From the NCBI GenBank assembly GCA_016787485.1, contig JAEUUL010000029.1, positions 1 through 32,549 of the forward strand: a stretch of DNA of 32,549 nucleotides. Reading direction: 5' to 3'. The DNA comes from Bacteroidota bacterium (GTDB lineage: Bacteria > Bacteroidota > Bacteroidia > NS11-12g > UBA955). Below the pieces are notes generated by a model. It was not told where the DNA came from. It searched no databases and worked only from the letters and a program-made list of their open reading frames with translations. This document shows, in pieces, positions 24,815 through 32,549 of this stretch (its first letter is position 1; each line of letters opens with the position of its first letter). A program made the translations under genes and the position numbers.

Positions 24815-25975
24815 GCCGGATTTCGCAGTATTTGTGGCTGTTTCTGCCATTCCTGCCACTTCGTAAATGTGTTGTACCAATACAGACCAACTGAAAGGGG
24901 CTTTTGCTTCAGGCATATTGGCGATAAATGTACCGGCCATATTGTTGTTGAAAAAACGGGCAATTCCTTGTGCTATAGCAATGGGTTCAGGCGCAACAAC
25001 ATATCCGGTTTTGCCGTCAGGCACCGTTTCCGCCAAGCCGCCAACATCCGTTATTACCATAGGTTTGTTAAAGTGATAGGCTACCTGACTCACACCACTT
25101 TGTGTCGCATTGCGGTAGGGTTGAACCACCAGGTCGCAGGCAGAAAAATATGTGCGCACTTCGGGGTTGGGTATGAACTGTGTTTTTAATATGACTTTTT
25201 CCTTTAATTGGTATTTCTCTATAAGTTCATGATAGGGCGCAGCATCTTCGTAAAATTCTCCGGCCACTATCAGTTTTACTCCTGTTTGATTTACATCTTC
25301 ATGTGCCATGGCTTCAAGCAATAAATCCAAACCTTTGTATTTGCGGATAAAGCCAAAAAACAGCACATATTTTTCTCCCGGATCCAATCCAAGCTGTTTA
25401 CAGGCTTCCACTTTGTCCATGCTTTCCCCGAAATTGTCGTACAATGGATGGGGATTGTATATGGCTGGTTTGTGAAATTGAAACAATTTCAAATGCTCAA
25501 GAACTTCCCGGCTCATCGTAACTGCTCCATCCAGACACTTCAGAAAATACCGGGTTGCCGGAGTGTCGTAGAATCGTTTTTCATGGGGGATTACATTGTC
25601 TGCAATTGTGACCACACGTGTATGCCTGTTGCCCTTTACTATACGTGCAAATGTGCCAAAACAAGGTCCGAAAAAGGGCATCCAGTAACGGAAAATAATC
25701 AGGTCTGGTTTTAGTTTCCGGTATTTCCACCCCTGTATCACCCAGTTTATCGGGTTTACCGAATTCAGGGCAATGTCAATCTGTAAATCTGAAGGTTTTG
25801 CTTCGTCTGTGTATTGGGTTTGTCCGGGAAATAGAAAACCGGGATACTGAAGCTTAAATGTGCATAGGGTAACATCACATTCTTTCATCAGCTCCCTTGC
25901 AAACCGTTCATTGAATGTGGCAAGTCCGCCCCGAAGGGGATGCGCCGGGCCCACAATAACAACTTTCTTTCTCAT
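24806..25975 (-). CDS. Glycosyltransferase family 4
   Basis: 389-residue GT-B fold enzyme that probably adds a sugar from a nucleotide or lipid donor to a cell-envelope glycan. The N-terminal domain starts VVIVGPAHPLRGGLATFNERFA, the glycine-rich start typical of GT4. The C-terminal domain shows LFFGFIRKYKGLDLLLEAM (about 205-223) and NATQSGVSQVAYHFNKPMVITDVGG (about 289-313), the donor-binding region. No membrane segments. It overlaps the GT2 gene by an ATGA (25972-25975), so both are probably one translationally coupled unit. Donor and acceptor are not known. Confidence 0.9.
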   Translation of the reverse strand: MRKKVVIVGPAHPLRGGLATFNERFARELMKECDVTLCTFKLQYPGFLFPGQTQYTDEAKPSDLQIDIALNSVNPINWVIQGWKYRKLKPDLIIFRYWMPFFGPCFGTFARIVKGNRHTRVVTIADNVIPHEKRFYDTPATRYFLKCLDGAVTMSREVLEHLKLFQFHKPAIYNPHPLYDNFGESMDKVEACKQLGLDPGEKYVLFFGFIRKYKGLDLLLEAMAHEDVNQTGVKLIVAGEFYEDAAPYHELIEKYQLKEKVILKTQFIPNPEVRTYFSACDLVVQPYRNATQSGVSQVAYHFNKPMVITDVGGLAETVPDGKTGYVVAPEPIAIAQGIARFFNNNMAGTFIANMPEAKAPFSWSVLVQHIYEVAGMAETATNTAKSGLE

Positions 25976-26934
25976 GCAGCGCCGTAGGTCGTCTCAGAAA
26001 TACTGTAATGATTTCTGTCGGGGTGCATGCGGCTGATAAGTTCACCCAAAAATCCGGCAAGAAATAATTGTACCCCGATAATCATAGATACAAGGCCGAT
26101 GTAAAACAGGGCTGAATCGGCCACCAATGGCGCACGGGTACCCTGAATAACATGGATCATTTTTTCAATCAGCAGCCAGGTGGCAATGCCAAAACCCAGT
26201 AAGAAAGCCAGTATCCCAAAAACGCCAAAAAAATGCATGGGTTTTTTGCCAAACCTGGACATAAATAAAATGGTAGTCAGGTCCAGAAAACCATTCACAA
26301 ATCTTTCCAGTCCGAATTTGCTTTTCCCGTATTTCCGGGCTCTGTGCTCCACCACTTTTTCGGTAATCTTTGTAAATCCGGCAGCTTTGGCGATCACCGG
26401 AATGTATCGGTGCATTTCACCGTACACTTCTATATTTTTTACCACATCATTGCGGTAGGCTTTTAGCCCGCAATTCATGTCGTGCAGTTTCACCCCACTC
26501 AGCACACGGTTTGTATAATTAAACAATTTACTGGGAAGGTTTTTTGTGAGTGCGTTGTCGTAACGTTTTTTCTTCCAGCCACTCACCAGGTCGTTGCCTT
26601 CGGCCATTATCATGCGGTGCAGTTCGGGAATTTCATCCGGACTGTCCTGCAAGTCGGCATCCATGGTGATAACGACATCTCCCTGCGCTTCGCCGAATCC
26701 TACATTCAAAGCGGCACTTTTGCCATAGTTGCGCCTGAATCTTATGCCTCTTACGGATGCATCGGCGGCTGAGAGTTTTTGAATGATGTCCCAACTGCCG
26801 TCTTTGCTGCCGTCATCGATGAAAAGAATTTCGTAACTCAACTGGTGCGTTTTTGTTACCCGTACAATCCAGTCATACAGTTCCGGCAGGCTTTCTGCTT
26901 CATTTAACAAAGGAACAACTACGGAAATATCCAT
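25972..26934 (-). CDS. Glycosyltransferase family 2, polyprenyl-phosphate type
   Basis: 320 residues. The catalytic domain begins with VVVPLLNEAESLPELYDWI, continues with IDDGSKDGSW and the metal-binding ITMDADLQDSPDEIP (Asp92, Asp94). Two membrane helices near the C-terminus (about 229-251 and 271-293) match the DPM1/GtrB type, which load a sugar onto a polyprenyl phosphate on the inner membrane face for later transfer. The product could supply sugar for surface glycans or for glycosylated T9SS cargo, but this is inference. It is followed by the GT4 gene with overlap. Upstream (26935-27111) is 177 bp of AT-rich DNA where I see no further gene. Confidence 0.9.
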   Translation of the reverse strand: MDISVVVPLLNEAESLPELYDWIVRVTKTHQLSYEILFIDDGSKDGSWDIIQKLSAADASVRGIRFRRNYGKSAALNVGFGEAQGDVVITMDADLQDSPDEIPELHRMIMAEGNDLVSGWKKKRYDNALTKNLPSKLFNYTNRVLSGVKLHDMNCGLKAYRNDVVKNIEVYGEMHRYIPVIAKAAGFTKITEKVVEHRARKYGKSKFGLERFVNGFLDLTTILFMSRFGKKPMHFFGVFGILAFLLGFGIATWLLIEKMIHVIQGTRAPLVADSALFYIGLVSMIIGVQLFLAGFLGELISRMHPDRNHYSISETTYGAA

Positions 26935-27111
26935 GAAATTTGATGCAAATTAAGGGAATACAGCAGTTTTCGCAACCATTGGGTTTTGCAGAATACCCTG
27001 CCGGTTTTGGTGGAGTTGGATTCCGGTTTTCATGTTTTTATTTTTATTTTTTTCAAAAGGAATGAATAATACCATTCAAATATCAATGAAAAACTGAATT
27101 GTTTTGAGTAA

Positions 27112-28110
27112 TCAGAAAGGCCTGAAACCAATAATTTCGCGCACTTCACGAATGGTTTTTCCGGCACTCTCCCTTGCTTTTTCCATTCCTGTTTTTGCCG
27201 CTTTGGCAACCAGTTCCCTGTTCTTCAGTGTGTCCTGAATGCGGCTGCGCAGTGGGGCGATGAAATGCTCCATGTCTTCTGCAATTTGTTTTTTCATATC
27301 GCCGTAGCGTATACTTCCTTCTGTATGCGATTTGTCATAAAAATCAATCACATCTTTGGCAGAAACCAGTGCCATTAAATCAAACAAATTCTGAACGGGT
27401 ACACTCTTGTGCATGCCGGGTGTAGCAGGTCCGCTGTCACTTACAGCCCGCATGATTTTCTTTTTCAGTACCTCAGGTTCGTCATCCAGATAAATACTGT
27501 CTGCCTCACCGGCACTTTTACTCATTTTGCCGCCGCCGGTCAGTCCGGGTACTTTCACCAGTTTGTTTCCGCTGCCTATGGCAAAGGGCTCCTGAAAATA
27601 ATTTACATTGTACAAACGGTTAAATCGGTTTGCAAATGTGCGGGCCATTTCCAGATGCTGCTCCTGGTCTTTTCCTACCGGTACACGCGTACCATGATGC
27701 AGTATGATATCGGCCGCCATTAACACAGGATAGGTGAGCAAACCGGCATTGATGTTGTCTGGCTGGCTTTTGGCCTTTTCCTTGAAGCTGCTCACCCGTT
27801 CCAGTTCGCCTTTGTAGGCATTCATATTCAAAAACAAGTACAATTCCGCCACTTCGGGTACATCACTCTGTAAATACAGTGTGCACTTTTCCGGGTCAAG
27901 TCCCAGTGCCAGATATTCTGCGAGTACGCGGTAGACGCTGTCATTCAACCCTGCCGGAGTGGGGTGGGTGGTTAAACTGTGATAATCTGCAATGAAAAAA
28001 AAGCACGTATAGGTATCCTGAAATTTCAGAAAATTCTGAACCGCACCGAAATAATTTCCCAAATGCAGTTTTCCGGTAGGTCTTATACCGCTTACAACCG
28101 TTTCATTCAT
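27112..28110 (-). CDS. trpS: Tryptophanyl-tRNA synthetase
   Basis: Class Ic aminoacyl-tRNA synthetase that charges tRNA-Trp in the cytosol. The ATG at 28110 (332 residues, standard size) begins MNETVVSGIRPTGKLHLGNY; the frame runs on to 28164, but the promoter box at 28116-28123 rules out that start. Family motifs: HLGN at 16-19 (HIGH-type), Asp42 in IADYHSL, MAADIILH, VGKDQEQHLEM and KMSKS at 195-199. It stands between the peroxidase gene (64 bp upstream) and the GT2 gene and has its own promoter. Confidence 0.95.
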   Translation of the reverse strand: MNETVVSGIRPTGKLHLGNYFGAVQNFLKFQDTYTCFFFIADYHSLTTHPTPAGLNDSVYRVLAEYLALGLDPEKCTLYLQSDVPEVAELYLFLNMNAYKGELERVSSFKEKAKSQPDNINAGLLTYPVLMAADIILHHGTRVPVGKDQEQHLEMARTFANRFNRLYNVNYFQEPFAIGSGNKLVKVPGLTGGGKMSKSAGEADSIYLDDEPEVLKKKIMRAVSDSGPATPGMHKSVPVQNLFDLMALVSAKDVIDFYDKSHTEGSIRYGDMKKQIAEDMEHFIAPLRSRIQDTLKNRELVAKAAKTGMEKARESAGKTIREVREIIGFRPF

Positions 28111-28115
28111 CCCTG

Positions 28116-28147
28116 CAAAGGTAAACACACCAGTCAATCCTGCCCAA
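28116..28147 (-). promoter_or_regulatory. Promoter of trpS
   Basis: Minus strand TTG (28147-28145), 21-nt spacer, TACCTTTG (28123-28116), then 5 nt to the ATG. The resulting transcript would be nearly leaderless. Confidence 0.65.
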
Positions 28148-28173
28148 ACAATTGCAGGAAGCACTTGATTCTG

Positions 28174-29352
28174 TCAGGGAGCAAACGGGTCAGACCATTT
28201 CTTGTCGGAATACACAGCACTGCCACTCAGTGTAGCTAAAAATGCCACAAGTGCCTGCTTTTCTGCATTGTTCAGTCCCAGATTTTGAGGACTTCCACCC
28301 GGATTCAGTCTTGGATCGAGGTTGTTATTCGCGGGTGCGTTGGGTAACTGGTTGTAATGATTCACTACCCCGGTTAAATCTATAACCCGTCCGGTATGCA
28401 TAAACGGTCCGTTGCTCCTGCCGCTGCTATTGAGCACATTCCGCAGTGAAGGAGACCGGGTGACAGTAAAATCTGTTTTTGTGGAATCGGATCCCGATTG
28501 AATGATACCGTTGTTTCTGCTTGCCGGGTCTATGTCAAACTCCGGAGCCCTGTGGCAACCCTGGCATCCTGCCCCCGGCTGGGGACCGCCCGGGGGGGCA
28601 AGAAATATGCGTTTTCCCTGGTTCTCCTGATTGGTGAAATTGCTGAAATCTGCATTGATGTTTCCGGTTGCTGACAGTCCCGCGTCAAACTTTGAATCGA
28701 AACTCTGAATGCTGCGCACAAACTGGCTCAGGGCACTCTGCAAACGATTTTCAGTAATCACAGGGTCGCCAAAAGCAAGGGTGAATAATTCCTTGTAATA
28801 GTCAACAGCTGTCAGTTTTACAATCAGGTCATCCAAACCCGGATCTCCGTTCTGGCCGCTGAATCCCATTTCTGCATGGTCCTGTATCGGTCTGGTGGTT
28901 TGTTCTTCCAGCGTGGCTGCTCTTTCATCCCAGAAGAACCGCATTTCCTGCGAGAAGCGGGCATTGGCCAGGCGCATGCTGTGTCTGCCTGTAAGACCGT
29001 TTACTCCCTGACTGAGCCTTGCATCATCCCCAAAGGCAAATTCCTGTTTGTGGCAGCTTGCGCAGGATATCGTGTTGTTTACCGATAGCTTCTTGTCATA
29101 AAACAAAACCCGGCCCAGGGTGGCACCTGCATTGGTGATGGGCGTTGCGCCGCTATTGTCCTTTGTGATGTATGCCGGCCTGGTTTGGGCACTGTAATTG
29201 TCCAGTTTGTCAGGGTCTATTTTACCTGAAAACATGACCCGGATGACAGGGTAAGTGGTATTGTCGGGTGTGGTTTTTTTCTTGCAGGCAGATATACCGC
29301 CAATCAAAATCGCAGATATTGCTGCAGCCACCAGAATCAGATGTTTCTTCAT
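28174..29352 (-). CDS. Di-heme cytochrome c peroxidase, lipoprotein
   Basis: 392 residues. The signal HLILVAAAISAILIGGISAC ends in a lipobox with the lipidated Cys at residue 23, so the enzyme is membrane-tethered and faces the periplasm or outside. Two heme c sites are visible: CASCH (97-101) and CQGCH (263-267), the CcpA/MauG arrangement. Conserved segments FFWDERAATLEEQ (about 139-151), FVRSIQSFDSKFDAGL and GPFMHTGRVIDL also fit. The family reduces hydrogen peroxide with electrons from small c-type cytochromes, although MauG-type relatives oxidise other substrates. It is divergent from the HExxH gene at 29431 and ends 64 bp upstream of trpS. Confidence 0.92.
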   Translation of the reverse strand: MKKHLILVAAAISAILIGGISACKKKTTPDNTTYPVIRVMFSGKIDPDKLDNYSAQTRPAYITKDNSGATPITNAGATLGRVLFYDKKLSVNNTISCASCHKQEFAFGDDARLSQGVNGLTGRHSMRLANARFSQEMRFFWDERAATLEEQTTRPIQDHAEMGFSGQNGDPGLDDLIVKLTAVDYYKELFTLAFGDPVITENRLQSALSQFVRSIQSFDSKFDAGLSATGNINADFSNFTNQENQGKRIFLAPPGGPQPGAGCQGCHRAPEFDIDPASRNNGIIQSGSDSTKTDFTVTRSPSLRNVLNSSGRSNGPFMHTGRVIDLTGVVNHYNQLPNAPANNNLDPRLNPGGSPQNLGLNNAEKQALVAFLATLSGSAVYSDKKWSDPFAP

Positions 29353-29430
29353 ATTTTACGGTTAGACGCAACAATTCGCTTAAAATTGCATCAGCGGCCA
29401 AAAATATTTCAAATTTTTCAGCTTCACAGC

Positions 29431-29781
29431 ATGGTCATCGTAAAAGCAACTTGGTTGTTCAGGTGTTTTACCCCTTCGGGTGGTAAGTTCCGGGCCATGG
29501 CAATCTGGCCATTTTTATTCACCAGGTATGACAAATCAACACTTTCGGAGAGCATACTCAACCATGAAAAGATCCATTTCCGCCAACAGCTGGAAATGTT
29601 GTGGATAGGGTTCTTTCTGTGGTACTCAGTGGAATTTGTCCTTCTTTATCTGAAACTCAGAAACCGGGATATGGCCTACCGGCAGATTTCATTTGAACGG
29701 GAAGCATATGGGCATGAATCACACAAAGATTACCTGAAACACCGGAAATGGTTCGCCTGGTCCCGCTATCTCAGGCAGTGA
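29431..29781 (+). CDS. Small membrane protein with HExxH zincin-like motif
   Basis: 116 residues from the ATG at 29431; the upstream frame to 29341 lies over the start of the divergent peroxidase gene and is not used. It carries HEKIH (45-49) directly before a helix (about 57-76), and a downstream FEREAY (88-93) that could give the third glutamate ligand, the layout of a minimal zinc metallopeptidase (gluzincin-like). I recall similar short proteins in many Bacteroidota, usually annotated as hypothetical. Activity is not shown; the motif may have lost function. It is 17 bp upstream of the FAD protein gene. Confidence 0.75.
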   Translation: MVIVKATWLFRCFTPSGGKFRAMAIWPFLFTRYDKSTLSESILNHEKIHFRQQLEMLWIGFFLWYSVEFVLLYLKLRNRDMAYRQISFEREAYGHESHKDYLKHRKWFAWSRYLRQ

Positions 29782-29786
29782 AGCGT

Positions 29787-29794
29787 TAATTTTG
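29787..29794 (+). promoter_or_regulatory. -7 promoter box before the FAD-dependent dehydrogenase gene
   Basis: TAATTTTG, 4 nt, then GTG at 29799. No TTG lies at -33 spacing, so this is supported mainly by the repeated geometry. Confidence 0.45.
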
Positions 29795-29798
29795 TACC

Positions 29799-31355
29799 GT
29801 GCCTGTCCGAGTTCAGTTTTCACTATCTCCTGCTGTGTCCGCAATTCAGGATGCCTGGCAGGATAAAGCACTGAAGGAAGCCGGTATTCCGGACGGACGT
29901 CTTGTTTTGCGCCGCAAATCCCTGGATGCGCGCAGTCGTCATCCGGTTTTTCTTTATTCCGTGGATGTATATGCGGGTGACGAAACGGTACCTGTAACGG
30001 GTGGTTTTCGCTTGCAAAATGTGAAAAATGCCAGAGAAGTGCATATTGTCGGTTGCGGGCCTGCCGGACTTTTTGCCGCTTTGCAGTGCATAGAGCTGGG
30101 ATTAAAGCCTGTGATTTTTGAACGTGGCAAAGCCGTTCAGCAGCGCCGGCGCGATCTGGCAGCACTTAACCGCACCCATGAGGTTAATCCGGATTCCAAC
30201 TACTGCTTTGGTGAAGGAGGAGCCGGTACCTATTCCGATGGCAAATTGTATACACGCAGCACCAAACGCGGAGATACACTCAGGGTGCTTTCCGAACTTA
30301 CGGTAAGAGGTGCTGCAGATGACATATTGTGGGATGCCCATCCGCATATAGGAACCAATAAGCTGCCCGGTATCATCGGGAATATCCGGCATGCCATATT
30401 GGATGCAGGAGGGGAAATCCATTTCAACAGCCGTTTGGAAAATCTGGAACTGGCGGAAAATCAAATCAAAGGCATACACCTTGCCGGTGGGTCCTATGTT
30501 CCAGTCAGTCACCTGATTCTGGCGACAGGGCACAGTGCAAGGGACATATTCCGGTTGTTTCAGCAATTACGCATTCAGATTGAGGCAAAACCTTTTGCAT
30601 TGGGTGTGCGCATAGAACACCCTCAGGAGGTGATAGACCAGATTCAATACAGATGTGAACGGGGTTTACTTCTTCCTCCGGCCAGTTACAGCCTGGTAGA
30701 ACAGGTGCAGGGTAGAGGGGTGTTTTCTTTTTGCATGTGTCCGGGGGGCATCATTGCACCTGCCGCCACAGACAAAGAGGAAGTAGTTGTGAATGGGTGG
30801 AGTCCCAGCCGGCGCAATGGTAAATTTGCAAACAGCGGATTTGTGGTAACTGTGGATGAATTGGATTTTGCACCCTATCAGTCTGCCGGCGAGCTCAGAG
30901 CCATGGAGTATCAGGCGGTGGCAGAAAAGAAAGCCTGGGAAACAAATGGAAACCTTACAGCACCGGCCCAGCGTATGGAAGATTTTATTCAGGGCCGGCT
31001 CAGCACAAATCTGCCGGAATGCTCCTATATCCCGGGTATATCCAGCAGAAATATAGCAGAGGTACTAGATCAGGCCGTTTCATCCAGAATCAGGGAAGCC
31101 CTCATTAATCTGGGGCGAAAAATGCCTGCATTCCGTACGAATGAAGCGGTGCTTGTGGGAGTGGAGAGCCGCACCAGCAGTCCGGTGCGTATCCCAAGAG
31201 ACAAAAATACCCTGCAGCATATACAGATATCAAACCTGTACCCTTGTGCAGAAGGAGCCGGTTATGCCGGTGGAATCATGAGTGCAGCACTGGATGGTAT
31301 GCGCTGTGCGGTTTCTGTAGCCCATTCGGTGGGAATTGCGGTGGAGGAGATTTGA
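29799..31355 (+). CDS. Uncharacterised FAD-dependent dehydrogenase (COG2509 type)
   Basis: 518 residues from GTG at 29799, placed 4 nt after a promoter box. A short N-terminal domain (about 1-78) is followed by the dinucleotide-binding fold with HIVGCGPAGLFAALQC (GxGxxG at 85-90) and VIFERG at its end. YCFGEGGAGTYSDGKLYTR and LILATGHSARDIF are further family features. The C-terminal NLYPCAEGAGYAGGIMSAALDG closes the FAD site. Its substrate is unknown in the family. It is followed after 4 bp by the CoA-binding protein gene and probably forms an operon with it. Confidence 0.88.
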   Translation: MPVRVQFSLSPAVSAIQDAWQDKALKEAGIPDGRLVLRRKSLDARSRHPVFLYSVDVYAGDETVPVTGGFRLQNVKNAREVHIVGCGPAGLFAALQCIELGLKPVIFERGKAVQQRRRDLAALNRTHEVNPDSNYCFGEGGAGTYSDGKLYTRSTKRGDTLRVLSELTVRGAADDILWDAHPHIGTNKLPGIIGNIRHAILDAGGEIHFNSRLENLELAENQIKGIHLAGGSYVPVSHLILATGHSARDIFRLFQQLRIQIEAKPFALGVRIEHPQEVIDQIQYRCERGLLLPPASYSLVEQVQGRGVFSFCMCPGGIIAPAATDKEEVVVNGWSPSRRNGKFANSGFVVTVDELDFAPYQSAGELRAMEYQAVAEKKAWETNGNLTAPAQRMEDFIQGRLSTNLPECSYIPGISSRNIAEVLDQAVSSRIREALINLGRKMPAFRTNEAVLVGVESRTSSPVRIPRDKNTLQHIQISNLYPCAEGAGYAGGIMSAALDGMRCAVSVAHSVGIAVEEI

Positions 31356-31359
31356 AAAT

Positions 31360-31728
31360 ATGAAAACAAAAGAAACGGTTCTTGTTTTGGGGGCCAGCGA
31401 CAATCCCGGGCGTTACAGCCATATTGCCTGTCTCATGCTGCTGTCATACGGGCATATTGTAGTTCCCGTGGGTAAAAAGCAGGGATTCATAGGGGATATG
31501 TTTATTCTAAGGGAGGTGCCCGCGGAATTAAAACCCGATACAATCACCCTGTATCTGAACCCCGTGCATCAGGAGACTTATTTTGACCTGATCCTGGGTC
31601 TGAAGCCGGTTCGGGTTATTTTCAATCCCGGTACAGAGAATCCGGTTTTTGAAGAAATGCTGCAAAATGCCGCAATCTCGGCCCAAACTGCTTGTACGTT
31701 AGTGCTTTTGCGCACTGGGCAGTTTTAG
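31360..31728 (+). CDS. CoA-binding domain protein
   Basis: 122 residues starting at the ATG 31360, 4 bp after the preceding stop. It begins VLVLGASDNPGRYSHIACLML, a Rossmann-type start of the CoA_binding_2 family, and later has GFIGDMFILREVP and PVRVIFNPGTENPVFEE. Proteins of this family bind CoA and are mostly uncharacterised. No signal or membrane segment. Its close spacing suggests co-transcription with the FAD protein. Confidence 0.88.
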   Translation: MKTKETVLVLGASDNPGRYSHIACLMLLSYGHIVVPVGKKQGFIGDMFILREVPAELKPDTITLYLNPVHQETYFDLILGLKPVRVIFNPGTENPVFEEMLQNAAISAQTACTLVLLRTGQF

Positions 31729-31730
31729 TT
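31685..31730 (+). terminator. Possible terminator overlapping the end of the CoA-binding gene
   Basis: AAACTGC (31685-31691) and GCAGTTT (31719-31725) form a 7-bp stem, with a small inner hairpin AGTGC/GCACT, followed by a T-rich stretch that includes the TAG stop. The long loop lowers support. Confidence 0.35.
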
Positions 31731-31907
31731 TTCAGGGATTTCGACCGTTTGTTTATTGTCACAAAAAAGTCATTGTGCGTAATTTTTATGTAAAAATGGG
31801 GTCAATTGTGACACATTATGTGGATTTTATATAAATTGCGACTCGTAACTGACGTTGCGCTGACATAAAGATTGCAATCAAAACATTTGAAACCCAATAA
31901 CTATCAT
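31729..31907 (+). promoter_or_regulatory. Upstream region of the second surface protein gene, with TTGTGACA elements
   Basis: 179 bp, AT-rich. It contains the palindrome TTGTCACAA (31756-31764) and AATTGTGACA (31804-31813); GTCACAA and TTGTGAC form an inverted pair. The 10-mer AATTGTGACA is the exact reverse complement of 18528-18537 upstream of the paralogous gene. No perfect TAnnTTTG box is seen; TAATTTTT at 31780 is a weak match. Confidence 0.45.
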
Positions 31908-32549
31908 ATGAATATATTCTACAAACAAATCAACAGCGGCAAGGCCCTCAGGGCACTCGCTGTGGGAGCACTGCTGGCCGTAACCGGGCTGGCACGCGCC
32001 CAAATGACTACAGGCACGTACACGATCAACTCGGGTGCGTCTGCCAGTAGCAGCAACTTTACGAACTGGCTCTCGCTGACCCAGGCGTTGCAAAACACAA
32101 CCCGTAACGACGGTGGACCTTTGTATGGCGGTGCTGGTATATCCGGCCCCATCACCATCAATGTGGTAACCGACCAACTCACGTCTCCGGGTATTACTAC
32201 CTTTGCAGCCATTGCAGGTACCAGCAGCACCAACACCATCACCATCAACGGTGGCGGTAAGATTCTGGCCTTCAGCGGACCTTACGAAGTAATCAGCTTT
32301 ACCGGTGCGGACTGGGTTACCATCGACAACCTGATTATCCGTCAAACCGGAACAACCAGCTGTATTGGTATCCGTTTCAGTGGTTCCAGTAACTACAACA
32401 CCATTAATAAGTGTACCATTCAGTTCTCAGCGCTGAGCAGTGGTTCTACCGGTGGTTCTACGCAAAGTGCGTATATCGCATTTGCCAATTCTAACACTTC
32501 CATTTCAACCGCTACCTCGGCAACCAATGGAATTGGCAATACTATCTCA
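31908..32549 (+). CDS. Surface protein, paralogue of the 1388-residue protein (C-terminus beyond window)
   Basis: Open for 214 codons from the ATG at 31908 to the window edge. The signal peptide (about 1-32) ends in VTGLARAQ. The following TGTYTINSG, SNFTNWLSLTQALQ, GISGPITINVV, GTSSTNTITINGG and FTGADWVTIDNLIIR segments align one for one with the protein encoded at 18579 (YTIDTLG, NFRSFRRFATAL, GVSGPVTVQV, ASSTNTITIKG, MNGADWFVIDSLNIR). It is therefore another right-handed beta-helix surface protein, expected to end in a T9SS sorting domain outside the window. It is likely an adhesin or matrix component. It is 179 bp downstream of the CoA-binding gene. Confidence 0.85.
   Translation, partial: MNIFYKQINSGKALRALAVGALLAVTGLARAQMTTGTYTINSGASASSSNFTNWLSLTQALQNTTRNDGGPLYGGAGISGPITINVVTDQLTSPGITTFAAIAGTSSTNTITINGGGKILAFSGPYEVISFTGADWVTIDNLIIRQTGTTSCIGIRFSGSSNYNTINKCTIQFSALSSGSTGGSTQSAYIAFANSNTSISTATSATNGIGNTIS

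Noticed and set aside
24480..24866. Plus-strand 128-codon frame after tatD
   Set aside because: It runs through the terminator, the tRNA-Ser gene and the end of the GT4 gene; no coding features.
27030..27052. T-rich run downstream of trpS as a terminator
   Set aside because: No stem precedes it on either strand; nearby CCGGTTTT copies are direct, not inverted.
1..32549. CRISPR arrays or insertion sequences
   Set aside because: No regularly spaced repeats, no transposase-like frames and no terminal inverted repeats were found on reading.

Overview
The window looks like chromosomal DNA of a Bacteroidota bacterium, plausibly near Chitinophagales or Sphingobacteriales, though the exact group is inference. 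The lineage is supported by type IX secretion (T9SS) signatures, a C25-peptidase PorU-like giant protein, PKD-rich surface proteins, an rpsU-xerC gene pair, an alpha-oxoamine synthase of the Bacteroidota type, and many promoters of the form TTG-N19-21-TAnnTTTG. I see no prophage, insertion sequence, CRISPR array or conjugative module. Most of the window is core housekeeping genes with secreted-protein genes between them.

Layout. 1-2041 (minus): two exported proteins of unknown function (one cut by the window edge) and a poorly started, possibly remnant ORF, all downstream of a XerC/D-type recombinase (2061-2930) and rpsU (3107-3304). 3372-7419 (minus): acyl-CoA dehydrogenase, a membrane-anchored helix-hairpin-helix protein, an alpha-oxoamine synthase (possible sphingolipid step) and an RsmI-like tetrapyrrole-methylase-fold methyltransferase. 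7442-12547 (plus): a 1701-residue C25 peptidase resembling PorU2. 12583-15009 (plus): small membrane protein, Mrp ATPase, NifU-type Fe-S scaffold and a polytopic membrane protein; thymidine kinase converges on the last with overlapping ends. 15606-18303 (plus): Pro/Glu-rich linker protein and ComEC. 18579-22745 (plus): 1388-residue beta-helix/PKD surface protein with a T9SS sorting tail, then a strong terminator. 22933-24476 (plus): enoyl-CoA hydratase and TatD nuclease, which touch at their ends. 24688-29352 (minus): tRNA-Ser(GGA), GT4 and GT2 glycosyltransferases, TrpS and a di-heme cytochrome c peroxidase lipoprotein. 29431-31728 (plus): small HExxH membrane protein, FAD-dependent dehydrogenase and CoA-binding protein. 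31908 to the end (plus): N-terminus of a second surface protein paralogous to the 18579 gene.

How the genes may work together: the PorU2-like peptidase could process or anchor T9SS cargo such as the 1388-residue protein. Mrp and the NifU protein fit Fe-S cluster assembly. The acyl-CoA dehydrogenase and enoyl-CoA hydratase fit acyl-CoA or branched-chain breakdown. ComEC and the HhH protein could serve DNA uptake.

Most interesting signals: (i) a repeated leaderless geometry, TAnnTTTG followed 4-5 nt later by the start codon, with GTG in all three 4-nt cases; (ii) a shared TTGTGACA element upstream of both paralogous surface-protein genes; (iii) a 17-bp near-perfect direct repeat spanning the 3' end of tRNA-Ser, resembling an att-site scar. 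No clearly new multi-gene system is visible.
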